From Deroplatys truncata (lineage: Eukaryota; Arthropoda; Insecta; Mantodea; Mantidae): 64,000 nt of DNA. How positions within the stretch are numbered: the first letter of the stretch is position 1; the number at the start of each line of letters is the position of its first letter. The stretch is from positions 10,663,501 to 10,727,500 of the forward strand of contig CM060990.1 of NCBI GenBank assembly GCA_030765065.1, written 5' to 3'. The notes under the pieces are model-generated. The model had not been told where the DNA came from. It searched no databases and worked only from the letters and a program-made list of their open reading frames with translations. Below, piece by piece: positions 22,497-34,420 of this stretch. Made by a program: the position numbers and the translations under genes.

Positions 22497-23400
22497 CTGC
22501 GCTTCCACCTCCTCTCGTCACCAGCCCTTGGTTCGTTCCTAACTTGATGGTTTACTTACTGCCTGGTTATAAGATAGGAATTGACTAACTGAAGTGTAAA
22601 GACAAAGCTAATATAGCAACGACGCAAGATGACAATAGATACAGAGGGGAGAAGTTAGCATAAAGAAGTATAGAAGTAACTTTGAGCTTAAAAAGGAGTC
22701 GTGGGATGAGATGCTTTGTCACCAGTTTAGAAAGTCGAGGGCGAGGTTATAGATTGCGGTCAGCAAAGCGTGTTTTTCCAGATACTGGAGGGAAATTTTT
22801 CCATAAGATATATGTAACAATAACGTGGATTGGCTAATAAAATTAGACTCCAAGTTGAACGCAAAGTTGTAGCCAATGAGAAAAGAAGAAAACTCAAGAC
22901 GCGTGTGTATATATTCTCAAGCCAAAAGTTAGCATCATCCAGTTTTTAAGAATACCTCGCGGGATACACGCCGTTCAATGAATCAGAACTGTGAAGGTCG
23001 AGAAGTTATTTGTTAATAATGCAGATTTTATCAAGAAATCTTATTATTGGGAATAACAATGTGGAAGCGACGCGGATTTGTTTAGGAGATAAAGCCACAA
23101 GCAATATTACGCAAGAAGTAATCCAACATGTTGCAGGCTACGTTAGCAAGCAGACAGCTCGAGTAAGGCTACGTAGTAATAGTGAAATGTGTAAACGTTC
23201 TTGATATATTAAAATTCTCAGATTTAAACTTTTGTCCGTGTTATCTTTAAACAACCAATGAGTCCTTTCTGATAACCACCCTGCCAAGGGATACTTGCTC
23301 CAATGAGTAATTTAAGCTAGCCGGAGGATAAAAGCAAAACAAACAAAGACAAAAAAAACTAAAGTAATAGGCGGCCCAACGTTAAGATAACCAAGTTATA
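22497..23400 (+). mobile_element. LTR/leader-like segment related to the one at 7921-8897
   Basis: Its 3' part aligns with 8610-8760: GTGTTATCTTTA, then GAGTCCTTTC, then AGCTAGCCGGAGGATAA at 23315-23331 and a primer-site-like GCGGCCCAAC at 23371-23380. Upstream are TATATATTCTCAAGCC near 22908 and GGATTGGCTAAT near 22832, similar in kind to the other copy. No gag or pol follows, so it is a truncated or solo piece. Limits uncertain. A 64-codon frame at 23010-23204 has no assignable function. Confidence 0.45.
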
Positions 23401-23805
23401 TCAAAGAGATGCAACTACAGCAAATATGAATTTCCTAAGAATAATTTGCATACCCACTAATAAACGATGGAGTGTAGAGAAAGTCATGCGAATATATCAC
23501 CCCTATAAATGGTGATATCAAACAATGTTCTACAACTCAGAGAAGAATACGGCAGTTTTCTGTTTAATAAAGGACGGACTATAGTATCCCTGTCAACACT
23601 CCCTGACAAATTAATTCCCACTCGATGTGGCACAGAATTCGTCTCTGCGGCGAAAAATATGAAGGAAGATGAAGCTGACAGTTGAGTCGTTTCTTTCACG
23701 TGCACATCACGAGGTTTACGTTATGTATTCATCCTTTATCTGCCACTCCCCTTTCATTGCATTCACCACCTGCCAACAAATAACCAAATGTATTTCTTTC
23801 TGTGG
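23401..23805. other. unassigned DNA
   Basis: No feature recognised; short chance frames only. Confidence 0.4.
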
Positions 23806-24300
23806 TATGTACAGGACCCGTTACTGAGCGGTAAAGTGAGAGGCTCGCATTCGGGAGGTCCCGTCGACCGCCCATTCTGACCTTGTGTTTTACGTGGGTT
23901 TCCCTGGTCGATAGGGCAATGCTGTATTGGTTTCGCTTCTATCACCACCTACTTTTCGTTATTTGCCTTTCATTCCGCTTCCTTCTCATTTTTCAGGTGT
24001 TTCAGGTTTCGTGGCGTATGGCGGTGCCAGACACACGTTGCGGGTGCCTGCTCAAGAAAGACACTACATGGCTGCTTGGTTGACGGGTCGCTTATCGCCC
24101 TGTCTGGGCAGCTCTATTAGTGGTACGGGTCTTCGAGCTAGGAGCTGTTATGCTCCTCCGCGCGTCTCTGTGACCTGTCTGCTTGTGGCCCTCCTGTGAT
24201 TCCTTCACTTCATCCCTTGCTCCTGGGGGGTACTATTCGCAATAGACCCCACGTGGGTCGCAGTGCACGAGGTGCTGTATCCCTATACAGGATCCGTTAA
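23806..24300 (+). repeat. SINE family A, full length
   Basis: Head GTTACTGAGCGGTAAAGTGA with GGGAGGTCCCGTCGACCGCC, then CATTCTGACCTTGTG, GTTTCCCTGGTCGATAGG, a T/C-rich body with TTTTTCAGGTGTTTCAGG, GTGCCTGCTCAAGAAAG and GGTTGACGGGTCGCTTATCG, and a 3' end with CTTCACTTCATCCCTTGC and CTGGGGGGTACT. The GCTCAAG...TTGACGGGTCG block is the one that reappears in the upstream region of both polymerase copies. Confidence 0.75.
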
Positions 24301-24934
24301 TTTTCTAATTTTCCTGCAATTTTCAAATATGAAAAGTTGTGATAAACCTTTGGAGGAATATATTATGATTGTTTAGAGTTATTTTGTGCTTCTTCTAGAA
24401 ATAAAGCATGAGTACATTCCACACAAACAGTACTTCATTGGTTTAACGGTGACAAAATAATCCATATGAAATACCGAGTTATTTGCTTAAATGAAAGCTC
24501 ACAGAATTTATTTAATGTATTAAACTAAGTCCTTGTTTAAAATGTGTAAAGTTTAGAACATCTAGAACGTTTAATACTTTCGTAGTATATTTTTTCAGTG
24601 ATAAAGAAATATAATTTGTTGCTCAAAAGTGTTGCAGATGATACGTTTCTTATGTAAAAATAATTTCTTAGCTGGCAGAAAAATTACTTCGCAGTATTGT
24701 GACATTATGGTTGTGCATGCACTGATGAAAATGTAAATATGTTCTTCTTATTATTCAAATATTATTTAAAACAGCATTAGAGCAGTATATTGGGATTTTG
24801 GAGGTTTACATATTTTAATTGCGTCTGAGGTTCTTACAAACGCAGAAATATATACCTAACGATATGCGTTGCGTTTTAACGACACAATGGAATGCAATGT
24901 GTATCTGAGGGGACTCGCAGCGATCTAGCGAATG
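24301..24934. other. unassigned AT-rich DNA
   Basis: Nothing recognised. Confidence 0.45.
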
Positions 24935-25462
24935 CGATATTGTACCTACGCCCTCGAGGGGGCGCCCCCGGGAGGGAGGGAGGGATGAACTGAGAGGAGA
25001 CACCAGGTTGCCGGAACCAGCAGTGACGGCACAGAAATGACAGGTTCCCTACAGATTGAGACGCTCCGGAGTCAGGCAAGCAGACCGAGGACCCCGCCAC
25101 ACACAGAGGTTCCAAGGCCCCCCCCGAGGGCGATCTGTGCACCCCGACAACCAGCCGAAGACCGAGGGACGGAGAAAGTTCCACAGGGAGCATCCTTTTT
25201 TCCTGCCACGCCACACCGAAACACCATCGCCGATACTTCCAACCCCTGAAACAGATCTAACGGGGCGATGGATGAATGAAATGATTAATGATATGGAGGG
25301 CCGGGAAATTCGGGGATGAGAGAAGCTGCTCCAGCATTCGCCTGACGACCCGGGAAAACCCCCAAAAAGATCCACGGGTCAGAATGGGCGGTCGCCGGAA
25401 ATCGAACCCGGGAGCTCCCGAATCCGAGTCTCACGCGTTACCACGGCGCCACCTCGCTGGGT
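24935..25462 (-). repeat. SINE family A, GC-rich copy
   Basis: Minus strand: head GCGAGGTGGCGCCGTGGTAA and box B CCCGGGTTCGATTTCCGG near 25400-25460, then GCGACCGCCCATTCTGACCC, GGGGGTTTTCCCGGGTCG, body with GTTTCAGGGGTTGG, and 3' part with TTCATCCCTCCCTCCC. The GC content is far above the surroundings, suggesting a young copy with intact CpGs. Confidence 0.75.
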
Positions 25463-26223
25463 AAACGACACAATATCCGATGGCCTAAGTTCCTAGGCAT
25501 TTATGTGTTGAGACAGAATGTGCCCGGATAAATTTTATAATGTGTTAATTTATTTAGTGATTAATTAGATATATGAGTGATATATGTGTATAATATGAAC
25601 TCCGTGTAAATAGCCATTTTTGTGTAATGTAATATATATAATGTTCCTGTTTCACTAGTTTTAGGATGTGTTAAACTCTGCAGTGTGGTAGACAATATAC
25701 TGTTCGCATATGCAGAGAAAGTTGGATTCTTTGTGTTAGGATCGAGGGTAAGGTTTTATGACCTTATTTGTCTCCGCTCCGGAAGTATGGAGTTAGGGAA
25801 ATGTAACACAAAACGGAAAATTACCAAGAGAAGCCCGGGAGAAAGTCACGTGATATATATAAACTACCCAATAAGAATATGTATAAATGAAATAATATTT
25901 AGCCACGCTGAGAGAACCGCGAAAATTCCTCCAATGAGAAATCAGATCCTAAAATTTCAACTTGGGATCGTATTCCATAAATAGTCGATATTTACCCAAA
26001 ATCCATGTGTTGACTTGTAGATACAGATGAGGAATCCACGCTACTCCGTAAGACAAAGTTGGCGCGCAAATGGTGTCCTTGTGTAAATGTGACTAATCAC
26101 ATATTAATTAACAATGTATCTGTGATTCCCGAGTTCTATATAAAGTGATAAGTGAACAGGAATATTATGTAGCGTTTTTAGAGTGAAAAGTGACGATAAA
26201 TAGTAGTAATCCAAACATTGTGA
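25463..26223. other. unassigned; possible promoter/leader of a retroelement
   Basis: AT-rich. Near 26060-26220 there are GTTGGCGCGCAAATG, CTATATAAAGTG (TATA-like at about 26137) and a run of GTGAAAAGTGACG before the ATG at 26224, reminiscent of the LTR-like sequences elsewhere in the window, but not alignable to them. Confidence 0.35.
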
Positions 26224-26584
26224 TGAGTAGTAAATTCTCCTCAGAGCTCCTTTGTACCACTACCGAGGTCAACGAACTTATTAGTAATCCTAATAGGCAA
26301 AGTCCATGCTTACATCTCCGCTGAGAGCAACTAGCCAGGGCAACAGCGAGTATTACCGCATATTTAAATCACCTTTCTACGAGGTTTTGCCTGATGAAGA
26401 CGAAGCCACGTCGGACGGAGGACGTAAAGCAGGTACAACGAATTATACCATTACTTCTCCGGTATCTACCACTGCACCGCGGTCGATTGTAACCCGCGCT
26501 GTCATCAAACTCGGACTGCAACCAACGGCGCAATCTTCGAAGCAAGGAGTGCGAGGATCGACGCAGTGTATGTCCATTTTCTGA
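26224..26584 (+). pseudogene. unrecognised short ORF pair with one frameshift
   Basis: An ATG at 26224 opens 33 codons (MSSKFSSELLCTTTEVNELI...) ending at a TGA near 26325. An overlapping frame from 26306 continues for 92 codons (…NSEYYRIFKSPFYEVLPDEDEATSDGG…) with Ser/Thr-rich low complexity and many acidic residues. The two look like one protein interrupted by a frame change. Base composition is less AT-rich than around it. I do not recognise the family; a retroelement ORF1/gag start or a host exon are both possible. Confidence 0.3.
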
Positions 26585-26789
26585 TTATTTATGTTCCTTT
26601 GCTGCATTATTCTCAACACTAAAGTTATAAATCATGTAACACTATGGGATAACTTTGGCAAACTTATTTATCCTGACCAAATTTTGTCGTATTAGCAGCC
26701 AGTCTCCAAGTTTACAGTTGTTTTTCTTGAGGAATTTGAAAGTACAGGTGTGAGACAGTACTATTATACTTAGGTTACATTTCGTATAG

Positions 26790-27165
26790 GATAGGAGGGG
26801 ACACTGCAATGGGTACACCCCAGGGAGGAACGGATGAGGTGCGGGAACCGTTCTAGGCTTGACCACCCTGCCACGGGAGGGCCGCCCGGAGACGTCCCTC
26901 TAGTGGGACCGTAAACACGACCCAGCAGTGAAGCCTCGACAGGTTTCCCTCTAGCAGGGCCGAGAAGAAGCGTCTGCGCCATCTGCCCGACACCGACCGA
27001 ACCGCAACCCCAGAGTCAGCCTGAAACATGAAAGAGAAATGAAATGTGGGAGGGAGGGAATCCTGGTAGAGTACACCGCTCTCGCATTCGCCTTTGTCAA
27101 CCAGGGAAAAGCACGAAGTCAGAGTGGGCGGCCTCACAGGACGGAGCCATCTCGCCTGGTTAGGT
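26790..27165 (-). repeat. SINE family A
   Basis: Minus strand: AGGCGAGATGGCTCCGTCCT (box A region) at about 27145-27165, then GCCCACTCTGACTTCGTG, TTTTCCCTGGTTGAC, GTTTCAGGCTGACTC and 3' CACCTCATCCGTTCCTCCCTGGGG. The box B segment appears deleted, since the head passes directly to the GGCCGCCCACTCTGAC block. Confidence 0.7.
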
Positions 27166-29560
27166 TAAACTTATGTGTGAACAAAGACAAACTCATAGTG
27201 AAGTTATCCAGGATAGCGCCACCAACCACCTTTAATGTTTTACACACGTGCCTGTAAGTGAATCTAAGCACGATCTTCTTTTACACATCTTAGAATTTTG
27301 CTATCACATTTAAGGCAACATTATTTACGTAATTACCAAATCTCTTTTAGCTCCGTAACCTAGAAGAAACAGATGAACATCGGGTTCCAGCTTCCTATAC
27401 TATACACTCCACAAGCCACCAAAATCTTCTGGTGAATGTCATTTCTAGGAGTTTTGGCCAGCTATCAGAGATTTACATTGGGATATAAAATCATCAACAT
27501 TTTTTGCATAGATTCTCAGCAAGGGAATAATTCGGTTGCATAAGGTTTTGGTTTCTAGAAGCAAAGTGGATTAGAGATGGCGAAAAAGTACAAGTTGTGA
27601 AGTTAGCAAATGATTTTTATTTACCGACTGAGCTAAAGTTTTGGAGAAGTTTCTCAAAACTGGATGGGAAGTATTAACAAGTTAAAGGGGACTGCTATCT
27701 TGCAGCCGTCGTAAACGAGTTTCTGCCAGAATGAAATAAACTGTCAAACACCATTCTTGCCTTGCTGCTCTTTTAAATACATGTTTAATTGCCTCATAAA
27801 GCAAAAAGCAAGTCTAGTCTACCTAAACGAACAAAACCAATGTTTTACCCTTCATTAACCATGTGGTAGTCATCCGCGAACTTCTGCCGAACGTTAAGAT
27901 GGCATTTAGCGGTTTCCCGTCCATATAGGTAACATTTAGTATCCATCTTGCATAAATGAAAACAATTATGTGCCCAAGACGTTTAAAAAGTCCACGTTCT
28001 TTCTTTGTTAAGCCGCTCTGCGAAGAGCAGTTCAATGTCTGCCCACAATTGTAGTAATAGAAAGTTATGTAATCCTAATCACAAAAGTTTTAATATGAGG
28101 TGCAAAGAAAAGCAATTGCGCATCTATAAGGTTAGCCGAGGGACTGTTTCCAGATGTAGCAATTAGCATTAACAATCCGATGTCAACGATTGAAAGATTT
28201 ATTTACTAAATCTTCAATTGTATATAAGGGGAGCAAGACGTTAACGTCAAAACCTTAAACTATTTACTTAAAACCATCACATGTTCCTCCGAGTATTCAT
28301 TTAATCTTTTGGTACTGTTTTAAAATGCTTTGCAGCTCTCAGAGAGTTTAAGCTGTGGGTTTAACTAGGACTTATTCCTGCACTTTGTTTTGCCGTATTA
28401 AATTTGTAAAGGTTTATACAAAATATTTGCACGGCAAATTTAATTCTTGCTAAGCGGACTTCAATGAATTAAAAGTAAAATGACAGAAAAAAAGCCATCT
28501 TAACTTACAACATTCATAAAAACAATGTTTCTAAATATTAACAAATATTAAGGTAGTGCATCCGTAAAATTTGGAAAAGCCACAGATGTAAGATGTCTAG
28601 TTGAAATTTAAGCCAGTTACCATGTTTGAAATTCCAGCCTGTATACTTATTTAAATATTAACTTTGATTGTGTAAATCCATTGTTCTAATAAAACACTTA
28701 CATTAATTTTAAAAATATTCATATAAAATCAAAGTTATACAGTAACCGAACTTACAAAAATATTTATCATATCAAAAGTATAATGTTAACCCGTAATTAA
28801 TATAGAAAAGTGATTACCTTTTGTACTATCTAAAATACTTGATTTTTCAAAAGTTAATAGTTTACTTATCGTCTACCTTAACGTAGGTACCCTTGAGAGC
28901 CAGTAAGAAAATGTTGAAGCAAATTAATAAAAGAAAATTGCATCATGTGAAGCATTTTGAGTTTGGAAAAATGCTAAAAACATGTCTCCGAAAAATCAAG
29001 GTTTAAAGTTGGCCGTGCCTATTATTAAATAACAAGCAATGCGCCTGTCCATTTACAGGTTCAGTTAATTGGTAGTTTAAATGCGCCATGAGGAAAAACC
29101 TATATATTTTCTTAAAAAAAATACAATTCATATTATTATATTATAAACATTTAATTTTCAAATTTTTCACAATTTTGATTCAAATTTAATGAATACATTA
29201 CCTTAAATGGAATTCAGTACAACAGTTAACTTATAAAACGGTGTATTCTCTTACGTTTTGTGGATATTAATTTTAGGTGGAAAGGAGTAAAAATTGATTT
29301 TGATAGCTTCCCAAATAGACATTCCTGAATGTTGTAAAATTAGCATTGCTTCTATATCCAGGCCCTCCTCCCCTGAATCACATCTAGGGAATTAAGGAAA
29401 CTAGGCTTAGAATACGCATTCAGGAAAGTAAACATTTTGAAGACATTATCCTTGGTTTTCTTAATTGTTAGTCGACCTTTAATTGCAACACTAAAACCAA
29501 ATATACACTAACGTCTTGTTGACCAGTGTTAGTTTATATCCACGGTGTCCCGAATACCAG
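27166..29560. other. unassigned AT-rich DNA
   Basis: About 2.4 kb with no convincing exon, repeat head or tandem array. Very AT-rich between 28380 and 29260. A minus-strand frame at 27823-28035 has no resemblance I can name. Confidence 0.5.
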
Positions 29561-30672
29561 TTGCGGCAGTCACCTCCTCCGTCCGTTGCTGTAGGCTTAC
29601 CTTGATGCTTCTCCCGTTGGTTCCAGAAGTTCGCAGTGTGCTGGTTCTCTTCAATTTTATCCTCGGCTAGCTGCAGTAGTTTTCTTTAAACTATATAGGA
29701 GCATGGACTTATCCTCGGTAAAGGAAAGCGTAGATCTCGGGTGGTGATATAGGAAGACATAGACGTGCTTTGGTTATGAGAAGATGACACTGCCGTTTCT
29801 TTTTTATTTAATTAACACTCGTAGTATACAACACTGGTATTGTCGCCGTAAAATACTGTCCACCGCTGTTAAAATGCGGCGCGGATATGACACGAAGTTT
29901 AAATATGCTTATTATCTCTTTACGAGTAGCGGATCTTAGGTGTGTTTCTAAAACTGTCTTGATTCCCTTTTTTGGCGCGATATCTCACACATCCTGCAGC
30001 ATCTCTCCCTGACCACACATGACAAAACTGTCCCGAATTTGCTCCAAACAGATCCATTTATAGTCGCAGGCTTCTGGGGCTGCTTCCTTTCCTATTGGTC
30101 CATTTTTTAGCGCCATTCGACGCGTCTAACTATTTCGTATAAACTTCCAGGGATCTCATTGGTCCAAGTTTAATATAAATCGCGGCTTTTCCTACATTTA
30201 CCGTTAAGCTATTTGTCTCTCTCACTTGGTCACGGCGAATTATCAAATAAAGGGACAAAGGCGTTACACCCTCGCTGTAGGAATAATGGCCCTGCGACCC
30301 AAAGAGATGTCATAAAACTAGATTTTCTGCCTTCGAAAGCACTATTCCTGTAGCTAAAACATTTCGTCGTGGACAGTATTTTAACATAGCGCTTAAATTA
30401 TTTACATTAAACCATTTATAACTCTACTAATATTAGTAACCTAGATACATACATAACGTTAAATCACCCTTCTTAAAATATACAAGCAGTATGAGAAAAA
30501 GATATTTACATAGTATGATTTAACATCAATAAAAGTTAATTAATAAATTATCTATAATTACAGTTCTCGGGCTCGGCCTAGAGTTGCCGTTTCACAGTCC
30601 ACTACTTGAAGTTATATCTCGTGGTTGCACTGCGCGCCGGCAGTGTTAGTTGTATGTTTTAGGGGTGCTACA
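29561..30672 (-). mobile_element. LTR-like segment with leader, minus strand
   Basis: Read on the minus strand it starts TGTAGCACCCCTAAAACAT at 30672, includes CTATAAATGGATCTG (TATA-like, near 30055-30065), a putative polyadenylation part TTAATTAAATAAAAAAG near 29800, and the leader motif GCTAGCCGAGGATAA at 29657-29671, which matches the 16-mer in the plus-strand LTR-like pieces at 8701 and 23316 with one base missing. No gag or pol follows. Extent and 3' end are uncertain; no target duplication found. Confidence 0.45.
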
Positions 30673-31039
30673 AATTTTATTCGATTAGGAGTTTTGTACA
30701 GGCATGTATACGTATGCATTAGAAACATAGAGCTCTGTAGACAGGAGCGGGATTAGAACTGCAGGCCGCCCTAAACATTCGCACACGAGGCATTAAGTCA
30801 AAGCAACTGCCCAACAGATGTCTGATTTATGGCGGGCGGAACGTGAGCATTATAATTATCATCATCATCATCTTTGTTATTACTACTATTGTATTGCAAT
30901 GCTTTACGGAATAGATATCTCATTATGTTACACAAACAGTATGTTAGATAGATCGATGCAACAATCAAAGCTAAACTTGCCTGTCACCACAGCGCTTTCA
31001 AATTCAATAACTAAAACAGAAGCAAGTAGTAAAAGGTAA
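30673..31039. other. unassigned with small ATC microsatellite
   Basis: A (ATC)n stretch at about 30855-30875; otherwise nothing recognised. Confidence 0.4.
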
Positions 31040-31485
31040 AGGTACGTATCACGGAGGGGCAGAGCCAGTCGGCCCCTTGTGCTTCCAACGTGACCTCCGG
31101 GAGGGAAGGATGAGGAGAGAGACCCGAAGGGCGACCAGATCCGGGCGCAAGGATGGACGGGGTCTCTAATGTTTCCAGATAGAACGCATCCCCGCCGCAC
31201 GGTCCTTGCCCACAAGCCACCAAACTCCAGGGTCCCCGGAGCGGAGCCCCACGCTGAGGAGAGACCTAACTGAGCGCAAGCCACCGCCCAGCCGCAACCT
31301 GCAGAACACCGCCGCCTGGTCCTACAACCCTGAAACAGATGACGAGGAAGATGTTGGGTACAGCAAATGAGAGGGACGATAGTCGTAGTAGAAGATGCAC
31401 CACTCCAGCATTCGCCTGGCGAACTAGGGAAACCACTAAAAATCCATGGGCCAGAGTGGACGATTCCGGCACCTCCCGACGAGAA
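31040..31485 (-). repeat. SINE family A, head truncated
   Basis: Minus strand shows CGTCCACTCTGGCCCATGG, TTTTTAGTGGTTTCCCTAG, GCCAGGCGAATGCTGGAGTG, body GTTTCAGGGTTGTAGG and 3' CATCCTTCCCTCCCGG. The box A/B head beyond 31470 is missing or strongly altered (AGGTGCCGGAATCG remains). GC-rich relative to neighbours. Confidence 0.7.
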
Positions 31486-33299
31486 GCACGTACGCTGTAA
31501 TGTCACGATAAAACTGTACAGACTATCACTTGCTTTGTATTTGTTGTTAAGGGTAACCATGGGTGAACTTTCTAAACTATGTAAGTGCGTTTTAAATTTC
31601 ATGCAGCTATCTTTAATAGTTTTTAAGGAAAAACATTTTGTTTTACATTTATTATAATAATTAATCTGGTGTTGCACACGTTGCAGAAATCGTAACTTAA
31701 AAATATTACCACATTACTTAAATACTACTATGTACATAAAAGTGGCTTATGAATTTTTTTCACTGTTCACGTTGTTTCAGAAAATAATTTCTAAGTCCTT
31801 AAGTATAACATTTGTAACAATTTGTTTTCGGTGGTCGAATTATTTATGCCATATCTTGAACAATTTAAAAGTGCAGCAAAACCATATGCCGAGTTTCTAT
31901 GTTCATTCTTCCTGAGTTTGGGCTGAATATTTGAGCAAGACTAGTTACAAATTACATCGTATGGAACATTTTTAATCAGCAAAAGTGTAAGAAAAGTCAA
32001 AGACGAATAAAATACGTTGAAAGTAAATACAGGCAGGAATTTAAATGTTCACCTCTTGAAGCTTCAAAAGGCTCTGAGAGCAAAAGCCATAGTATGTAAT
32101 TGAAGCTAAAGGTTCAAAGTATGTTTGGATATAAAATCTAATATTAGAATTGTTTGAAAATTCCGACCAAATTTTACTATAAGTACATTTAAGTCATTAA
32201 GATAGTAGTAAAATATCTAACACAGCGTAAATGAGAACACGTTTTATAAAACGTTTTAAATGAAAAAGTGTGTTTAAAATGCGACCGCAGCGGTTAAAAC
32301 CGAACAAAACGTGTTTGGTACATGCAAACGTCCGATTACAATGGGCTCCAAAGTACAGTATAATCATGTAAATGTAGGTAGCTAGTGGAGAGAGCATTTT
32401 AAAATTCACGGTGAGATATGCGTTTTCTGAAATACCAACTCTTGTTTGAATTCTGCATCTCATGGCAGCGTTCCAAACTTCGGTGCCACCTGCTTCTAAC
32501 TTTCCACAAAGCGCAATCTCCGAGAAAGAGCAGGATGTATGGAAAATGCTAATATTTTTCCTCGGCGTGCATTCCAGTGGGAAAATCTATTTCGTTTTCC
32601 ACATGCAATTCGCTTTACGTAAACCTTTACATTTGTCTTCGATATTACGGAGAGTAATTTAACTTGGGAAACTTGCATAAAGTATAACAGGGCATTTGGG
32701 CTAGTTGCCTGGGGAAAAACGGCATGTGATTGAAAACAAAGGCATGTTGGTGCGATATCTCATTGCTTTGTGTGGCACTGTATCGTGCAACAAAACGATT
32801 TAACAAGAAAAATAATATTTTGTTTTCCATACCATTCCAAGAGACATCGAAAAGAAGATATAAGACAGCTAGCACTGCCTTTAAAAATAAAGCTCTGGCG
32901 TATATTTTGCATTGTTATATTTATATAGTATACACAATAGAATATAACATTATTATTAATGAAATAAGCAATAATAATTATAACAATAACATCAAATATA
33001 CCTAAACTGTTAAACAAATAATCCTAAAATAAGTAAACCCTATGGAAATTAATTTTAAATTCAAGCATTAAGGTAACGAAAGCTATAATTGAAAGTATAT
33101 TCTCAAGTGTAATATGCCATTAAGTTTACTATTCTTCTTCTTTTCTATGCATTTCAAATTTAATAGTAAGTATTGTAAAGAAAAGTTAAATTTGACCACG
33201 TACTTATGAAATTCACATTCTCGGTCTCATTGCTGTACTTTTTTCTCCTCCCTGAAACATGAGATTCCGAAGTTTCATAGATAGTTAAGCAGATGGGAT
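31486..33299. other. unassigned AT-rich DNA
   Basis: About 1.8 kb without a recognisable gene or repeat. Open frames on both strands (for example 32760-33017 minus) are low-complexity and composition-driven. Confidence 0.45.
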
Positions 33300-33915
33300 G
33301 GGTGACTATGTTTTGAAAGTGGTAGAGCAGCCTGTAATTTCTCCAAAAACGTACAAAGGTTGGTTCTTATAGTTCAAATGAGAAGACTTGTATAACAGGT
33401 GTTGAATATAAGATAACAGTAGTTCTGAAAGTGGTAGATAGCCTGTAGATTTTCCTCGGCCCCTGAAGATCCATATTAATGAAATGATGAAGATTTGGAA
33501 GAAGAGTGTTGAGATAACAGTAGTTCTGAAAGTGGTAGATAGACTGTAGCTTTTCCTGGGCCCCTGAAGATCCATATTAATGAAATGATGAAGATTTGGA
33601 AGAAGAGTGTTGAGATAACAGTAGTTCTGAAAGTGGTAGATAGACTGTAGCTTTTCCTCGGCCCCTGAAGATCCATAATAATGAAATGATGAAGATTTGG
33701 AAGAAGAGTGTTGAGATAACAGTAGTTCTGAAAGTGGTAGATAGCCTGTAGCTTTTCCTGGGCCCCTGAAGATCCATAATAATGAAATGATGAAGATTTG
33801 GAAGAAGAGTATTGAGATAACGGTAGTTCTAAAAGTGGTAGATAGACTGTAGCTTTTCCTGGGCCCCTGAAGATCCATAATAATGAAATGATGAAGATTT
33901 GGAAGAAGAGTGTAT
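33300..33915. repeat. 101 bp tandem array, about 5 full copies
   Basis: CCCTGAAGATCCAT recurs at 33461, 33562, 33663, 33764 and 33865, steps of 101 bp. Units contain ATGAAATGATGAAGATTTGG, AGTGTTGAGATAACAGTAG and GAAAGTGGTAGATAG. The 101 bp period is not a multiple of three, so each minus-strand frame reads the three translations of the unit in rotation and three overlapping frames (33306-33878, 33476-33922, 33577-33777) stay open. These are artefacts of a stop-poor unit. A decayed copy precedes at 33310-33430. Confidence 0.93.
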
Positions 33916-33995
33916 AATACATAAGGGGGTAGCTTTATATCGTGATTACTATCATGTATTTTTCTCTGAATCCTTAAGCATAGTTATGCAAAGGT

Positions 33996-34420
33996 TACCG
34001 AGCGAGATGGCTCCGCGATAACGTGCTAAACTGGCATTCGGGCGGTCCTGAGTTCGATAACTGGGGCCGGCCACTCTGGCCATGGTTTTGTGGTGTTCCC
34101 TTGTCAGAAAGGCGACTGCTGGGGTGGTTTCTGTTTTACCACGAATCTGCTTTAATTTCGCTTCCCCTTTCATATTTCAGATAGGATTAGGAGCTGTACA
34201 GTTCGGACAAATGATGCAGAAGTTTGCTCGTTGGAAACAGCCGATAACAGGCATCTCTGAACCACCTCAAGTGTGTCAAGTTTCACCAGTTCCGCCTGAG
34301 GGAAGCCTTCATTGAGCATCCTGCATTCTTCCTGGGGGTGGTCAGCACCAAAGATCCGCGTTGGGTCGAGGTGCCCCTTGCATTCCCCGGTCATAGTCAC
34401 GGTCAAGCTTAAATCGGTGA
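33996..34420 (+). repeat. SINE family A, full length, best-preserved head
   Basis: Head CGAGCGAGATGGCTCCGCGA (box A) and CCTGAGTTCGATAACTGG (box B), 30-40 bp apart, then GCCGGCCACTCTGGCCATGG, GTGTTCCCTTGTCAGAAAGG, body TTTCGCTTCCCCTTTCATAT and TTTCAGATAGGATTAGGAGC, and 3' CCTGGGGGTGGTCAGCACC, GGGTCGAGGTGCC, GGTCATAGTCAC. The last blocks correspond to the unit amplified at 1905-2790. Confidence 0.8.

Noticed and set aside
23010..23204. 64-codon frame with HVAGYVSKQ, thought to be a transposase piece
   Set aside because: Too short, no further motif, and it lies inside an LTR-like segment.
33306..33922. Three overlapping minus-strand frames up to 190 codons
   Set aside because: Rotating translations of the 101 bp array.
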